Source: JACKIC01 sp964392305
GTDB lineage: Bacteria > Planctomycetota > UBA1135 > UBA2386
NCBI GenBank assembly: GCA_964392305.1
Contig: CAYMPV010000031.1
Coordinates: forward strand, 13,247 to 77,246
Direction of reading: 5' to 3'
DNA length: 64,000 nucleotides
In this document: piece by piece, positions 1-8,888 of the stretch
Layout: each line of letters opens with the position of its first letter
Numbering within the stretch: the first letter of the stretch is position 1
Notes under the pieces: generated by a model
Databases searched by the model: none
What the model saw: the letters and a program-made list of their open reading frames with translations, nothing else
Told to the model about the DNA's origin: nothing
Translations under genes and position numbers: made by a program

Positions 1-906
1 CCGGTATTCCCGCTCGGCGGCGTCGAGCTCACCCTTGGCGAGCAGCGCGTCGGCGGCCTGCGCGCGGCGCGCGAGATCGAGTGCTTCGGCGCCGCCCTCG
101 GCGGCCGCGAGTTGCTTCACGAGCGCCTCGAGGGCCTTGCCATGGGCGTTACCGGCGAAGCTCGTGGCGGCCGCAAGCAACCGGTCGGCGGCCGCGAACG
201 TGCGCCGGTCGGCGCGCAACTGCGCCGTCTCGGTCACGATGCGTTGCACCTGGGCGTCGAGTCGCGCGATCGTCGTCTCGGCGGCGGTCTTGGCGGCGGG
301 TTCGAGCTTGCCGCTCTGCAGCATGGTGCCGAGCATCGCGTGGGCGCGACCGGGCTTGTCGGCCGACAACAGCGCCTGCACGGGCTCGAGCTGACCCGTG
401 AGCCTGGCCACGAACGGCCGCGCGTCGCGCACCACGGTGTCGAGTTCCGCCTCGGGCAGCGTCGCGGGATGACCGGCCCAGACGATCGTGCCGTCGACGT
501 CGAGCAGGTACGAGTGCGGCACGCCGCGCGCCCCCCAGGCCTTCATCGCGCCGGCGTCGAAGGCGATCACGTGTTCGATGCCGTTCTTGGTGACGTACGG
601 GGCGACGACGCCCTCGGCCTCGTTGATCGGGATGCCGACGACGACCAGCCCGCGGTCGCGATACTTCTCGTGCCACGCCTTGACCTTGGGCATCACCGCC
701 TTGCACGGGCCGCACCAGGTGCCCCACAACTCGACGAGCACGGCCGAACCGCGCAGGTCGGCGAGCGTCGTGATCTCTGCCGGGGCGTTGAGCGTCGAGG
801 TGAACCTGACCTCGGGCGCGGGGGAGTCGACGACCGCCTGGCACGTCAGGCATGAGGCCGAGAACAACAAGGCCGCGACGAAGGCACGCGTGGTGGGTTC
901 GGACAT
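1..906 (-). CDS. Secreted thioredoxin (TlpA/AhpC-like) family protein, partial
   Basis: Reads leftwards off the window edge, so the C-terminus is missing. From ATG at 906 the N-terminus is a signal or lipoprotein-like segment (hydrophobic AALLFSA followed by Cys19 and Cys22). A thioredoxin fold follows with the redox motif WGTWCGPC (Cys65, Cys68). The sequence after the fold, roughly residue 150 on, is helical and Ala/Arg-rich and may be TPR-like. The family reduces or exchanges disulfides outside the cytoplasm. It is divergent from the sigma factor that starts at 955, with 48 bases between them. The frame stays open to base 1. Confidence 0.85.
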   Translation of the reverse strand, partial: MSEPTTRAFVAALLFSASCLTCQAVVDSPAPEVRFTSTLNAPAEITTLADLRGSAVLVELWGTWCGPCKAVMPKVKAWHEKYRDRGLVVVGIPINEAEGVVAPYVTKNGIEHVIAFDAGAMKAWGARGVPHSYLLDVDGTIVWAGHPATLPEAELDTVVRDARPFVARLTGQLEPVQALLSADKPGRAHAMLGTMLQSGKLEPAAKTAAETTIARLDAQVQRIVTETAQLRADRRTFAAADRLLAAATSFAGNAHGKALEALVKQLAAAEGGAEALDLARRAQAADALLAKGELDAAEREYR

Positions 907-954
907 GCCCCCGAGTATCGCAGGTCGCAGCGATCGCGGTAGCATGCCCGCCCG

Positions 955-1566
955 ATGGACCCTGCCGTGCCCGACACCCCGACCGCCGCGCTCGTCGCCG
1001 CGGCCCGGCAGCAGGACCGCCCCGCGATCGAGCAGCTGCTGGTGCGGCACCTGCCGGGCCTCGAGGCGTTCGTGCGGCTGCGCATGGGCGCGGCGATGCG
1101 CGGGCTGATGACGGCGCCGGATCTGGTGCAGTCGGTGTGCCGCGAGGTGCTCGAGGATCTGTCCGGATTCGAGTTCCGCGGCGAGGCGCCGTTCCGGCAC
1201 TGGCTCTACGTGCGCGCCGAGAACAAGCTGCGTGAGAAGCACCGCTTCCACCACGCCGACAAACGCAGCGTGCAGAAGGAGGTCTCGCTGCCCGACGCGA
1301 GCACGTTCCTGCCGGCCTATCGGCAGATGTGCACGCCGAGCCGCGACCTGCAGGTCAAGGAGACGATGCAGCGCGTCGAGGCCGCGTTCGACCTGTTGCC
1401 CGACGACTACCGCGAAGCGATCACGCTGCACAAGCTGTGTGGTCTGTCGCACGCCGAGATCGCCGAACGCATGGACCGCAGCGAGGGCGCGGTGCGCAAC
1501 CTCGTCTATCGCGGCATCTCGCGGCTGGCGTTGCTCGTCGACGGCGGCGACACCGCGGCGCTCTGA
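955..1566 (+). CDS. ECF-type RNA polymerase sigma factor
   Basis: A 203-residue sigma-70 family protein. Region 2 lies around residues 25-95 (LVRHLPGLEAFVRLRMG; APDLVQSV; GEAPFRHWLYVRAENKLREK). Region 4 is a clear HTH near residues 140-190 (LPDDYREAITLHKLCGLSHAEIA, then GAVRNLVYRGISRL). It would direct RNA polymerase to an alternative promoter set. Its 3' end overlaps the 3' end of the convergent Ser/Thr kinase gene by 61 bases. Planctomycete genomes often keep an ECF factor beside a Ser/Thr kinase, so a functional link is plausible. No strong ribosome site is visible at ATG 955. Confidence 0.9.
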   Translation: MDPAVPDTPTAALVAAARQQDRPAIEQLLVRHLPGLEAFVRLRMGAAMRGLMTAPDLVQSVCREVLEDLSGFEFRGEAPFRHWLYVRAENKLREKHRFHHADKRSVQKEVSLPDASTFLPAYRQMCTPSRDLQVKETMQRVEAAFDLLPDDYREAITLHKLCGLSHAEIAERMDRSEGAVRNLVYRGISRLALLVDGGDTAAL

Positions 1567-4196
1567 CGCGCGGCGAGGCGCTGCTGCAGGGCCTGGAACC
1601 CTGGCAGTTCGCGCAACGGGTCGTAGACGTCGTCGGTGAAGGCGCTGCCGCGGCCCCAGCCGAGCTTCTCGGCGGCGAGCAGGTTGGCCATCGCCTGGTC
1701 CAGGCAGCGTTGGCGGTGCGCGTCGGCGTCGTCCGGCGGCGACTGCGTCGATTGCAGCAGGCCGAGACAACGCAACCACAGGCGCGCGGCGCGGCGGTGC
1801 GACACGGTCGTATCCATGCCCGCGAGCTCTGTGGCGCACCGCTCGACTTCCTGGCGACGGCCGAGCTTGGCCAGCGACGTGCCGAGCAGCGACAGGTGGT
1901 TGAGCAGGTAGTCGGTCGCCTTGCGGTAGCTGGGCAATTCGGCGAGCACCTGGCGCTGCAGTTCGGCGGCGCGCTGCAGGCGCTCGACCACGAGGTCGTC
2001 CTGGGCCTGGTAGAAGTTCATGCGCGCGAGGTTGTGCAGCGCCGCGGCCACGTCGCTGCGCACCATCAGGTCACTGGGGTGGTCCTTGGCGACCTGTTCG
2101 CGCAGCTGCAGACACTCCTTGAGCAGCGGCACCGCGGCGAGGTCCCGCTGGTCGACCAGCAGGTTGCCGAGCGTCTCCAGCACGTGGCTGACCACGAACG
2201 GCTGCGGCGGCCAGATGCGCGCGTCGACCGGAATGCCGCGGGCCAGGGCCAGGGCGTCGTCGAGCAGCGGTCGGGCCTCCTCGCGGCGTCGCTGGCGGAC
2301 CAGCAGGGTCGCGAGCGCGTCGAGCCGGTTGACCGCGGTCTGCGCGTCGATGGCATCGCCGGGGCGTTCGGCGGCCAGCTGTCGCGCCGAGGTCATCGCC
2401 TGCCGATAGCAGTCCTCGGCAGCTTGCAGGTCGCCGGCGGAGAAATGCGTGTCACCGCGCACGACCTGGCACTCCAAGGCCTGACGGCGCAGGTCGAGTT
2501 CGTCGCCGCGGCCGATGCGCAGCCGTTCGAGGTCGGCTTCGGCTGCGGCCAGCGCCTCGGTGGCGCGCGCCGGGGTTCCCAGCTGATCGCCGAGACGGGC
2601 TTCGTTCAGGGCCAGGTAGACGCGGGCCTCGAGCATCGGCAACGGCACCTCGGCGCGTGTGCCACCGAGCAGCGTGCGTCCCTCGCGCAACGTCGCCAGC
2701 GCCGCCGCACCCGCGCCGTCGCGGGCCTGCAGGTCGGCGAGGCGCGACATCGTCTTGCCGGCGTCGACGTGCAGCCGCACGTTGTCCGGGTGCTGCGGCA
2801 GCAGCTGCCGGTACAGGGCGCAGGCCTCGGTGAGCGACTCGATCGCCGCCTGCCGCGCCGCCGGTACATAGCGCAAGCGCTCCTCGCCGACCCGCACCAG
2901 CAGCGAGTAGATCGCGTCCAGCGACAGCTCGAGGCTGGCGTCGGCGCGTTGCGCGGCCAGCATCAGTTCGTGGCTCAGGGCGCGTTCGCGCCACGCGAAC
3001 AACCCCGGCAAGATCGCCGCGACGACCAGCAGGCAGGCGATCATCGTCGCGGTGATGCGGTGGCGCTGGCTCCAGCGCAGCAGACGCAGACCCACGCCGA
3101 GCCGGCGCGCGCGGATCGGACGCCGTTGCAGCACCGCCTGCAGGTCGTCGGCGAACGCCTGCATGTCGGCGTAGCGCCGTTCGCGGTCGACGTCCATCGC
3201 GGTGCGAACGACCAGTTCGAGCTCACGCGGCAGTTCGCGGTTGTGCACCAGCGGGCTGCGCAACTCGCCGGCGAGCACCTTCTGCACGTCGCCCGTGGGC
3301 GGGAACGGCGGCTGCAGCGTCAGCATCTGCCACAGCGTCGCCGCCAGCGAGTAGACGTCGGTGCGTTCGTCGACGGCGTCGCCACGCAGCTGTTCGGGCG
3401 ACATGAACGCCGGCGAACCGGGCGTGTTGCCGGTGCGCGTGAACTCGCGGTTGCCGCCGACCAGGGCCACGCCGAAGTCGAGCAGCACGGTGCGGCCGTC
3501 CGTGGTCAGCATCACGTTCGACGGCTTGATGTCGCGGTGCACGATGCCGCGCAGGTGGGCGTGGCGAACGCCGAGCGCGATGTTGTGGATCAGCCGCGTG
3601 CAGATCTGCCACCACGGGCCCTGCAGCGGGTCGGTGCCGGTCTCGCCGTCCGCGCCGATCGCGGCGCGCAGGTCGGCGCCGCGCAGCAACGCCGGGTCGC
3701 GGCCGCGCAGCGCCGCGGTGACCTCGTGCACGGTGCGGCCGTGCAGCAGTTCCATCGCGTAGAACGGCACGCCGTCCTGTTCGCCCGACGCCAGGACCGG
3801 AACGATCGCCGGATGCTGCAGGCGCGCAACGGCCTCGATCTCGCGGCGGAAGCGTTCGCGCGCGCCTTCGAAGTAGAGCAGCTCGGGCCGCACCAGCTTG
3901 AGCGCCACGCGCCGCGACAGCGACTGTTGCTCGGCCTCGTAGACGACGCCCATGCCGCCGCTGCCCAGGCGGCGCAGCAGCCGGAACTCGCCGAGGCGGT
4001 CGGGGAAGTCGGCGACCGGTGCCGCGGCGCCGGCGAGGCCCATCTGCCTGGCGCGGGCCAGGCCCCGTTCGATCGCGGCGCGCTCCTGCGGGTGCATCGC
4101 CAAGAACGCCGACACCGCCGCGTCGCCGCCCGCGTCCTGGGCGGCGAGCGCGTCGGCGAGCAGTTCTTCGAGGCGTTCGGGATCCCGGGGGGGCAT
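1506..4196 (-). CDS. Membrane Ser/Thr protein kinase with TPR-like C-terminus
   Basis: An 896-residue Hanks-type kinase. The glycine loop GSGGMG is at about 78-83, ATP-binding Lys at 100, catalytic HRDIKPSN at 220-227, DFG at 240-242 and SPE at 266-268, so the kinase looks active. One hydrophobic segment near residues 380-400 splits a cytoplasmic kinase half from an outer half. The second half (about 400-890) is alanine/leucine-rich helical repeats resembling TPRs, probably a ligand or partner platform. The N-terminal 60 residues are a small helical domain often seen before planctomycete kinases. The last 20 codons are antisense to the ECF sigma gene. Confidence 0.93.
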   Translation of the reverse strand: MPPRDPERLEELLADALAAQDAGGDAAVSAFLAMHPQERAAIERGLARARQMGLAGAAAPVADFPDRLGEFRLLRRLGSGGMGVVYEAEQQSLSRRVALKLVRPELLYFEGARERFRREIEAVARLQHPAIVPVLASGEQDGVPFYAMELLHGRTVHEVTAALRGRDPALLRGADLRAAIGADGETGTDPLQGPWWQICTRLIHNIALGVRHAHLRGIVHRDIKPSNVMLTTDGRTVLLDFGVALVGGNREFTRTGNTPGSPAFMSPEQLRGDAVDERTDVYSLAATLWQMLTLQPPFPPTGDVQKVLAGELRSPLVHNRELPRELELVVRTAMDVDRERRYADMQAFADDLQAVLQRRPIRARRLGVGLRLLRWSQRHRITATMIACLLVVAAILPGLFAWRERALSHELMLAAQRADASLELSLDAIYSLLVRVGEERLRYVPAARQAAIESLTEACALYRQLLPQHPDNVRLHVDAGKTMSRLADLQARDGAGAAALATLREGRTLLGGTRAEVPLPMLEARVYLALNEARLGDQLGTPARATEALAAAEADLERLRIGRGDELDLRRQALECQVVRGDTHFSAGDLQAAEDCYRQAMTSARQLAAERPGDAIDAQTAVNRLDALATLLVRQRRREEARPLLDDALALARGIPVDARIWPPQPFVVSHVLETLGNLLVDQRDLAAVPLLKECLQLREQVAKDHPSDLMVRSDVAAALHNLARMNFYQAQDDLVVERLQRAAELQRQVLAELPSYRKATDYLLNHLSLLGTSLAKLGRRQEVERCATELAGMDTTVSHRRAARLWLRCLGLLQSTQSPPDDADAHRQRCLDQAMANLLAAEKLGWGRGSAFTDDVYDPLRELPGFQALQQRLAARQSAAVSPPSTSNASREMPR

Positions 4197-4231
4197 GGGC
4201 GGCGAGGGATTCTACCGACAGCCGGCGTGGA

Positions 4232-4681
4232 TCACTGCTTGGCGAGCGTCGGCGCGGTCGGCTGCCGCAGGTAGGCGACGATGTCGCGGGCGTCCTGCGA
4301 GGAGAAGCGGTAGGGCGGCATCGGCGGCAGCACCTGACGGCCGCCCGGCAGTTCGCCCGTGCACAGGAAGTGTTCGGCGTCCTTGGGCGACAGCGTCGGC
4401 AGGCCGGCGATCGGCTTGCTGGCGCCGGCCCACGGCATCGGCACGGTCGGCGCGAACGGCAGGGGGCTGCCCTGCAGCCACTTGTCGGCGATGAACTGGC
4501 CCTGCTCGTCGCGCGGGCTGTGGCAGTCCTGGCACATGCCGACCCGCTCGACCAGGTAACGACCGCGTTCGGCGTCGGCGTCGGCGACGTCGGTGGCGGT
4601 CGCGACGGCGGCGCGCGTGCAGGCGAACGTGGTGGCGGCGACGGGCAGGAGCAGGCAGAGAATCAGCTTGATGGTCTTCAT
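4232..4681 (-). CDS. Small exported monohaem cytochrome c
   Basis: A 149-residue protein with an N-terminal export signal ending near a Cys (VAATTFAC), possibly a lipoprotein. One haem site CQDCH follows GRYLVERVGM, and a likely axial Met lies in VLPPMPPYRF near residue 120. The C-terminal helix (SSQDARDIVAYLRQ) is typical of class I cytochromes c. It would carry electrons in the periplasm, perhaps as a subunit for a dehydrogenase not present here. A good ribosome site (GAGGAA, 8 bases upstream) supports the start. It is divergent from the sulfatase. Confidence 0.88.
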   Translation of the reverse strand: MKTIKLILCLLLPVAATTFACTRAAVATATDVADADAERGRYLVERVGMCQDCHSPRDEQGQFIADKWLQGSPLPFAPTVPMPWAGASKPIAGLPTLSPKDAEHFLCTGELPGGRQVLPPMPPYRFSSQDARDIVAYLRQPTAPTLAKQ

Positions 4682-4874
4682 GGCAAGGGTTCCTCGAACT
4701 TGGGTTCCTCCCTGAGGACCGGGGCCGCCGGGATGTCACAGCCGGCCGGCGAAAATCTGCACCGCGGTTACGCCGACCCGCTGCACCGGGTGCTCGCCGC
4801 GCTCGCCGCCCGCTGGCCCTGAACGGGCGTCAGGTTCGCGGGCGCAGCTGGCATCACCGCGGCAAGATGGGGCG

Positions 4875-7043
4875 ATGCCGTTCCGACGTGCGCTGCTCAC
4901 GCTGGTGCTGACCACGCTGGCTCTGGCCCAGGCGCCGCGCCCAAACATCGTGCTGATCGTGGTCGACGACCTCGGCTGGCGCGACCTCGGTTGTCAGGGC
5001 AGCGACTACTTCCTGACCCCGCACATCGATGCGCTGGCGAGCAGCGGCATGCGCTTCTCCAACGCCTATGCGAACGCGCCGAACTGTGCGCCCAGCCGGG
5101 CGTGTCTGCTGTCGGGTCAGTACACGCCGCGGCACGGCGTCTACACCGTGGGCACTTCGGCGCGCGGTCGCAGTGAAGACCGACTGCTGGTGCCGACGCC
5201 GAACACCGAGGATCTGCGCGACGACGTGTTCACGCTGGCCGAGGCGCTGCGCGACTGCGGCTACGTCACGGCGCACCTCGGCAAGTGGCATCTCGGCGCC
5301 GATCCGCGCACGCAGGGCTTCGACCACAACGTCGGCGGCAATCGCGCCGGCACCCCGCCCGGCGGCCACTTCAGTCCGTATCGCAATGCGCAGCTCAGCG
5401 ATGGCCCCGAGGGGGAATACCTGACCGATCGGCTCACCGACGAGGCGATCGCGTTCTTGCGCGCGCGGCCGACCGATGTCCCGTTCTTCCTGCAGCTGTG
5501 TCACTACGCGGTGCACACGCCGATCCAGAGCAAGCCCGAGCTGCGCGCGAAGTATCGCGACCGGCCGGGCCCCGAGCCGCGCGACGCGAGTTACGCGGCG
5601 ATGGTCGAGAGCGTCGATCAGGGCGTCGGCAAGTTGCTCGACGCGCTCGACGAACTGCAACTGCGCGACGACACCGTGGTGGTGTTGTTCTCCGACAACG
5701 GCGGCCACGGGCCGGTGACCTCGATGGCCCCGCTGCGCGGCGCCAAGGGCATGCTCTACGAAGGTGGCATCCGCGTGCCGCTGCTGGTGTCGTGGCCGGG
5801 GCAGGTGCCGGCCGGGCGCAGCAGCGACGTGCCCGTGATCGGCACGGATCTGTATCCGACGCTGCTGACGTTGGCGGGGGGCAAACCAGCGGTCGGGCAG
5901 GTGCTCGACGGAGTCGATCTGGGCGCGCTGTGGCGCGGCGCCGAGGCGCCAGCGGCGCTGCGCGACCGGGCGCTGTTCTGGCACTTCCCGGTCTACCTCG
6001 AGGCGACTTCGGCGACGCGCGGTGCCGGGCCCTGGCGCACGACTCCGGTGGGCGCGATGCGGCGCGGCAGGTGGAAGCTGCTCGAGTACTTCGCAGAAGG
6101 TCGCCGTGAGCTCTACGACCTCGACGCGGATCTCGCGGAGACCAACGACCTCAGCGCCGCGCGGCCCGAGATCACCGCGCAGCTCGGCGAAGAGCTCGCA
6201 CGGTGGCGACAGCAGGTTGGCGCGCCGGTGCCGACGCTGGCCAATCCGGGTTTCCGCCCGCAGCTGTCGCTGCCGGCGCGGGTGGGTGAGGGTGAGACCG
6301 GCGCGCGACTGGTCGAGCGATTGGCTCAGTCGACGCTTGCGGCGCGCGAGGCGCAGCTGTGGCTGCAGTTCGAAGGCGGCAACGTGCCCGCGTTCCTCGG
6401 CCGGCTCGTGCCGGTGACGCGCCGCGTCACGGTCGCCGGCAAGGACCACGAGGCGACGTTCTGGGTGACGCCCGACTACTTCGGTTTCGGTCAGGACGGT
6501 GACTGGTGTCGCATGCCGATGACGCCGCCGCTGGCGCAGGCGATCGCCGAACGCCTGGACTGCGTGTTGCCGACACGCTGCATGGTCGACGCGATCTGGG
6601 GCGCGGCCACGCGTCGGCTCGAGCCCACGCCGTTCTCGCCGCGCGAACACGACATCGTCGCGTTGCCGCTGTTCCTCGAGCATCACCTTCGCATCGAGGC
6701 GCAGCTCGGTGAGACCCGCCGCGATGCGCTGGTCGCGGGCATCAAGAAGGACGTGGTGGTGAACCGGCGTCTTGGCGAGGTCGCCGGGCGCGTGGCGATC
6801 TACGGCTGGCACAAGCCCGATGGTGCGGCGATCCAACCGCTCTACACGGGGCATTCGTTCGCGCACGTCGACTACAGCCACGGTCTGCGACTGTGCGCGC
6901 GGCAGATGGTGCTCGATGGTGTGGTCACGACCGTGGCCGCGGTGCTCGCCGATCCGGAGCTGTGGGTGATGTTGTCCGACGAAGGGGCGATCGTCGGTGG
7001 CGCCTACCCGGCGTTGCGCAGCGGCCGAGAACGGCGCCGCTGA
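4875..7043 (+). CDS. Exported sulfatase with uncharacterised C-terminal domain
   Basis: A 722-residue protein. A signal peptide (about 1-18) is followed by a type I sulfatase domain. The formylglycine signature is CAPSR with Cys71. Metal ligands are in VDDLG (Asp31, Asp32) and SDNGGHG, and active-site residues in LGKWHLG are present. Sulfatases of this type usually end near residue 480. Here about 245 more residues follow (from about base 6300) with conserved-looking blocks: TFWVTPDYFGFG, MPMTPPLAQAIA, IKKDVVVN, IYGWHKPDG and HVDYSHGLRL. The substrate is probably a sulfated polysaccharide, and the function of the extra domain is unknown. Maturation needs a formylglycine-generating enzyme encoded elsewhere. 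Confidence 0.92.
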   Translation: MPFRRALLTLVLTTLALAQAPRPNIVLIVVDDLGWRDLGCQGSDYFLTPHIDALASSGMRFSNAYANAPNCAPSRACLLSGQYTPRHGVYTVGTSARGRSEDRLLVPTPNTEDLRDDVFTLAEALRDCGYVTAHLGKWHLGADPRTQGFDHNVGGNRAGTPPGGHFSPYRNAQLSDGPEGEYLTDRLTDEAIAFLRARPTDVPFFLQLCHYAVHTPIQSKPELRAKYRDRPGPEPRDASYAAMVESVDQGVGKLLDALDELQLRDDTVVVLFSDNGGHGPVTSMAPLRGAKGMLYEGGIRVPLLVSWPGQVPAGRSSDVPVIGTDLYPTLLTLAGGKPAVGQVLDGVDLGALWRGAEAPAALRDRALFWHFPVYLEATSATRGAGPWRTTPVGAMRRGRWKLLEYFAEGRRELYDLDADLAETNDLSAARPEITAQLGEELARWRQQVGAPVPTLANPGFRPQLSLPARVGEGETGARLVERLAQSTLAAREAQLWLQFEGGNVPAFLGRLVPVTRRVTVAGKDHEATFWVTPDYFGFGQDGDWCRMPMTPPLAQAIAERLDCVLPTRCMVDAIWGAATRRLEPTPFSPREHDIVALPLFLEHHLRIEAQLGETRRDALVAGIKKDVVVNRRLGEVAGRVAIYGWHKPDGAAIQPLYTGHSFAHVDYSHGLRLCARQMVLDGVVTTVAAVLADPELWVMLSDEGAIVGGAYPALRSGRERRR

Positions 7044-7248
7044 GGGAGGGGCGTGTGGCGGCGTCCATCGGCCGTCGGTTGCGTGCGCGGAGCGAGTCGT
7101 CGCGCGTCACGAGCGAGTCGCCGGGCCGATCTGCGTAGCGAGTGTCCGGTTTCGGGGAGTCCCGTCGCTCACCGTGCAGATCCGTCCGGCAAGTTCCAAG
7201 GATCGGTCGCGAAGCATCGCGGTCGGCCGGATGGAGAGGAGAAACCAC

Positions 7249-7614
7249 ATGGTCGCCACTGGCACGATTTACGAGAAGATCGGGGGCAAGCCGGCCCTCA
7301 CCGCGGTCGTCGACGAGTTCTATCGCCGGGTGCTCGCCGACCAGACGCTCGCGCCGCTGTTCGTCGATACCGACATGAAGAAGCAGCGTGCGCACCAGGT
7401 CGCGTTCCTGGCCTACGCGTTGGGTGGACCCAACGAGTACAAGGGCGCCGGCATGAAGAAGGCGCACGAGGGTCGCGGCATCACCGACGCCCATTTCGGC
7501 GCCGTCGCCGGGCATCTGCGGGCGACGCTGCAGTGGGCCAAGGTCGGCGCGACCGAGGCCGCGCAGATCATGGGCGCCGCGGCGTCGCTGCAGGGCGACA
7601 TCGTCGGCGGCTGA
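7249..7614 (+). CDS. Group I truncated haemoglobin
   Basis: A 121-residue protein matching the trHbN fold: start TIYEKIGGKPALTAVVDEFY, then FVDTDMKKQRAHQVAFLAYALGG, and a probable proximal His in GITDAHFGAVAGHL. These proteins bind O2 or NO and commonly detoxify nitric oxide in the cytoplasm. ATG 7249 was chosen over an in-frame ATG at 7231 because GGAGAGGAG sits 7 bases before 7249. The 205-base gap upstream contains no recognisable gene. It is convergent with the HEAT lipoprotein, 26 bases away. Confidence 0.93.
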   Translation: MVATGTIYEKIGGKPALTAVVDEFYRRVLADQTLAPLFVDTDMKKQRAHQVAFLAYALGGPNEYKGAGMKKAHEGRGITDAHFGAVAGHLRATLQWAKVGATEAAQIMGAAASLQGDIVGG

Positions 7615-7640
7615 GTCAGCGCCTCGGGTCGTGCGTCCTC

Positions 7641-8888
7641 TCAGCGCCAGCGGTCGACGGTGTCGATCAGTTCGCGCAAGGTCGGCTCGTGATAGTCGCC
7701 GGACTGCAGGTGCTGTTGCAGGAAGCGGTAACCCGGCCGCTGCAGTTCGAACACCGCGAGGCTGAACGCGGCCTGCACGCGCAGGTCCATCGGCGTCGCG
7801 GTGTCGTTCAACAGCTTCTGCAGTGCCCCGATCGCGTCCTTGTCGCCGATCGGTCCCAATGCACCGGCGGCCGCACAACGCACCTCGAAGTCGGGGTGTT
7901 GCAGCCGCGCCCGCACCAGCGGCGCGAACTGCACCGCGCGCAACCGGCCCAGCGTGCGCACCGCCTCGGCACGCGTCAGCGGGTCACCGAGCAGTGAGCA
8001 CACCGCGTCGGCGAGCGGCGCGCCGACGACGCCGAGCTGGCGCACGACCTCGAGGCCGTGGCAGCGCAGGTAGGGTTCTTCGGCCAGCAGGCACGGCCGC
8101 AGCAACTCCAGGCCGAGCGTGCCGGCGCGCGACAGCACGAAGCGGGAGTCGTCGACGGGACGCAGCTGGAAGCCGTTCAACGCCGTGAGGTGGCGCGCGA
8201 AGCGCACCGTGAGCAACTCGGGTTCGGCCTTGGGCGCGGGCAGGCTGCGCACGGCTCCGGTCGTGGCCCATTCGTCGGCGAGTTCGTTGACGGCGGCACT
8301 CAGCTGCTCCCAGCTCGGCGACTCCCCGGGGGCCTTGCCGGCGAGGCGCAGGATCTCGATCGCGTAGAGCCCCGCGTTCTGCGCGAGGTCGGGGCGCGAG
8401 AACGAAGCGACGAGCTCGGCGAGGCCAGCGCCGTTGCCCAGCCGCGCCAGCGTGCGCAACACGGCGAGGCGCGGCTGCGGGTCGAGTTCGTACTTGAGCC
8501 GCATCAGCAGCGGCGGCAGCGACGCCTGCAGGTGCAGTTCGCCGAGCACGTCGAGGGCGCCGGTGCGCACGGCGGGGTCGGCGTGGGTGAGCGCTTCCTC
8601 GACACCCCACCGCGCGGTGGCTTCTTCACGCAGCGCCGCCGCCGAGCGGGCGGCGAGGCGGCGGTCGGAGTTGTCGCCGCCGAACGCCAACTCCGCCATC
8701 TCCACGAGTTGGTGCAGGTGGGTCCGGTCAGGCGGCTGCGGACCGCCGGCGGCGAGTCGTTCGAGTTCGGCCTGATGCGGTTGCAGCGTCGGCGCCGGCG
8801 GATCCTGGAACACGGGCGCAGCGGGTGCCTTCGCCGGTGTCTTGCTGCACGCGACGAGCAGCAACAGGCTGAGCAGGGTCGTCCTCAC
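7641..8888 (-). CDS. HEAT-repeat lipoprotein
   Basis: A 415-residue protein starting at GTG 8888, which overlaps the stop of the upstream pentahaem cytochrome gene as GTGA, implying coupled translation. A lipobox (LLLLVACS) directs membrane anchoring. The body is a run of HEAT/PBS-type helical repeats (for example DPAVRTGALDVLGELHLQ, HPDFEVRCAAAGALGPIGD). Such repeats usually form protein-binding solenoids, so it may scaffold or anchor the cytochrome. A longer reading starting at 8966 would bury the signal peptide and is unlikely. Confidence 0.85.
   Translation of the reverse strand: MRTTLLSLLLLVACSKTPAKAPAAPVFQDPPAPTLQPHQAELERLAAGGPQPPDRTHLHQLVEMAELAFGGDNSDRRLAARSAAALREEATARWGVEEALTHADPAVRTGALDVLGELHLQASLPPLLMRLKYELDPQPRLAVLRTLARLGNGAGLAELVASFSRPDLAQNAGLYAIEILRLAGKAPGESPSWEQLSAAVNELADEWATTGAVRSLPAPKAEPELLTVRFARHLTALNGFQLRPVDDSRFVLSRAGTLGLELLRPCLLAEEPYLRCHGLEVVRQLGVVGAPLADAVCSLLGDPLTRAEAVRTLGRLRAVQFAPLVRARLQHPDFEVRCAAAGALGPIGDKDAIGALQKLLNDTATPMDLRVQAAFSLAVFELQRPGYRFLQQHLQSGDYHEPTLRELIDTVDRWR

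Noticed and set aside
1329..4274. 981-codon plus-strand open frame opposite the Ser/Thr kinase
   Set aside because: No domain; Gln/Arg/Ala-rich shadow of the kinase gene.
4733..4822. 29-codon open frame ATG to TGA between the cytochrome and sulfatase genes
   Set aside because: No good ribosome site and no recognisable motif; may be chance in GC-rich DNA.
4854..6881. 675-codon open frame antisense to the sulfatase
   Set aside because: Arg-rich, no domain; long antisense frames are common at this GC content, and the sulfatase has clear motifs.
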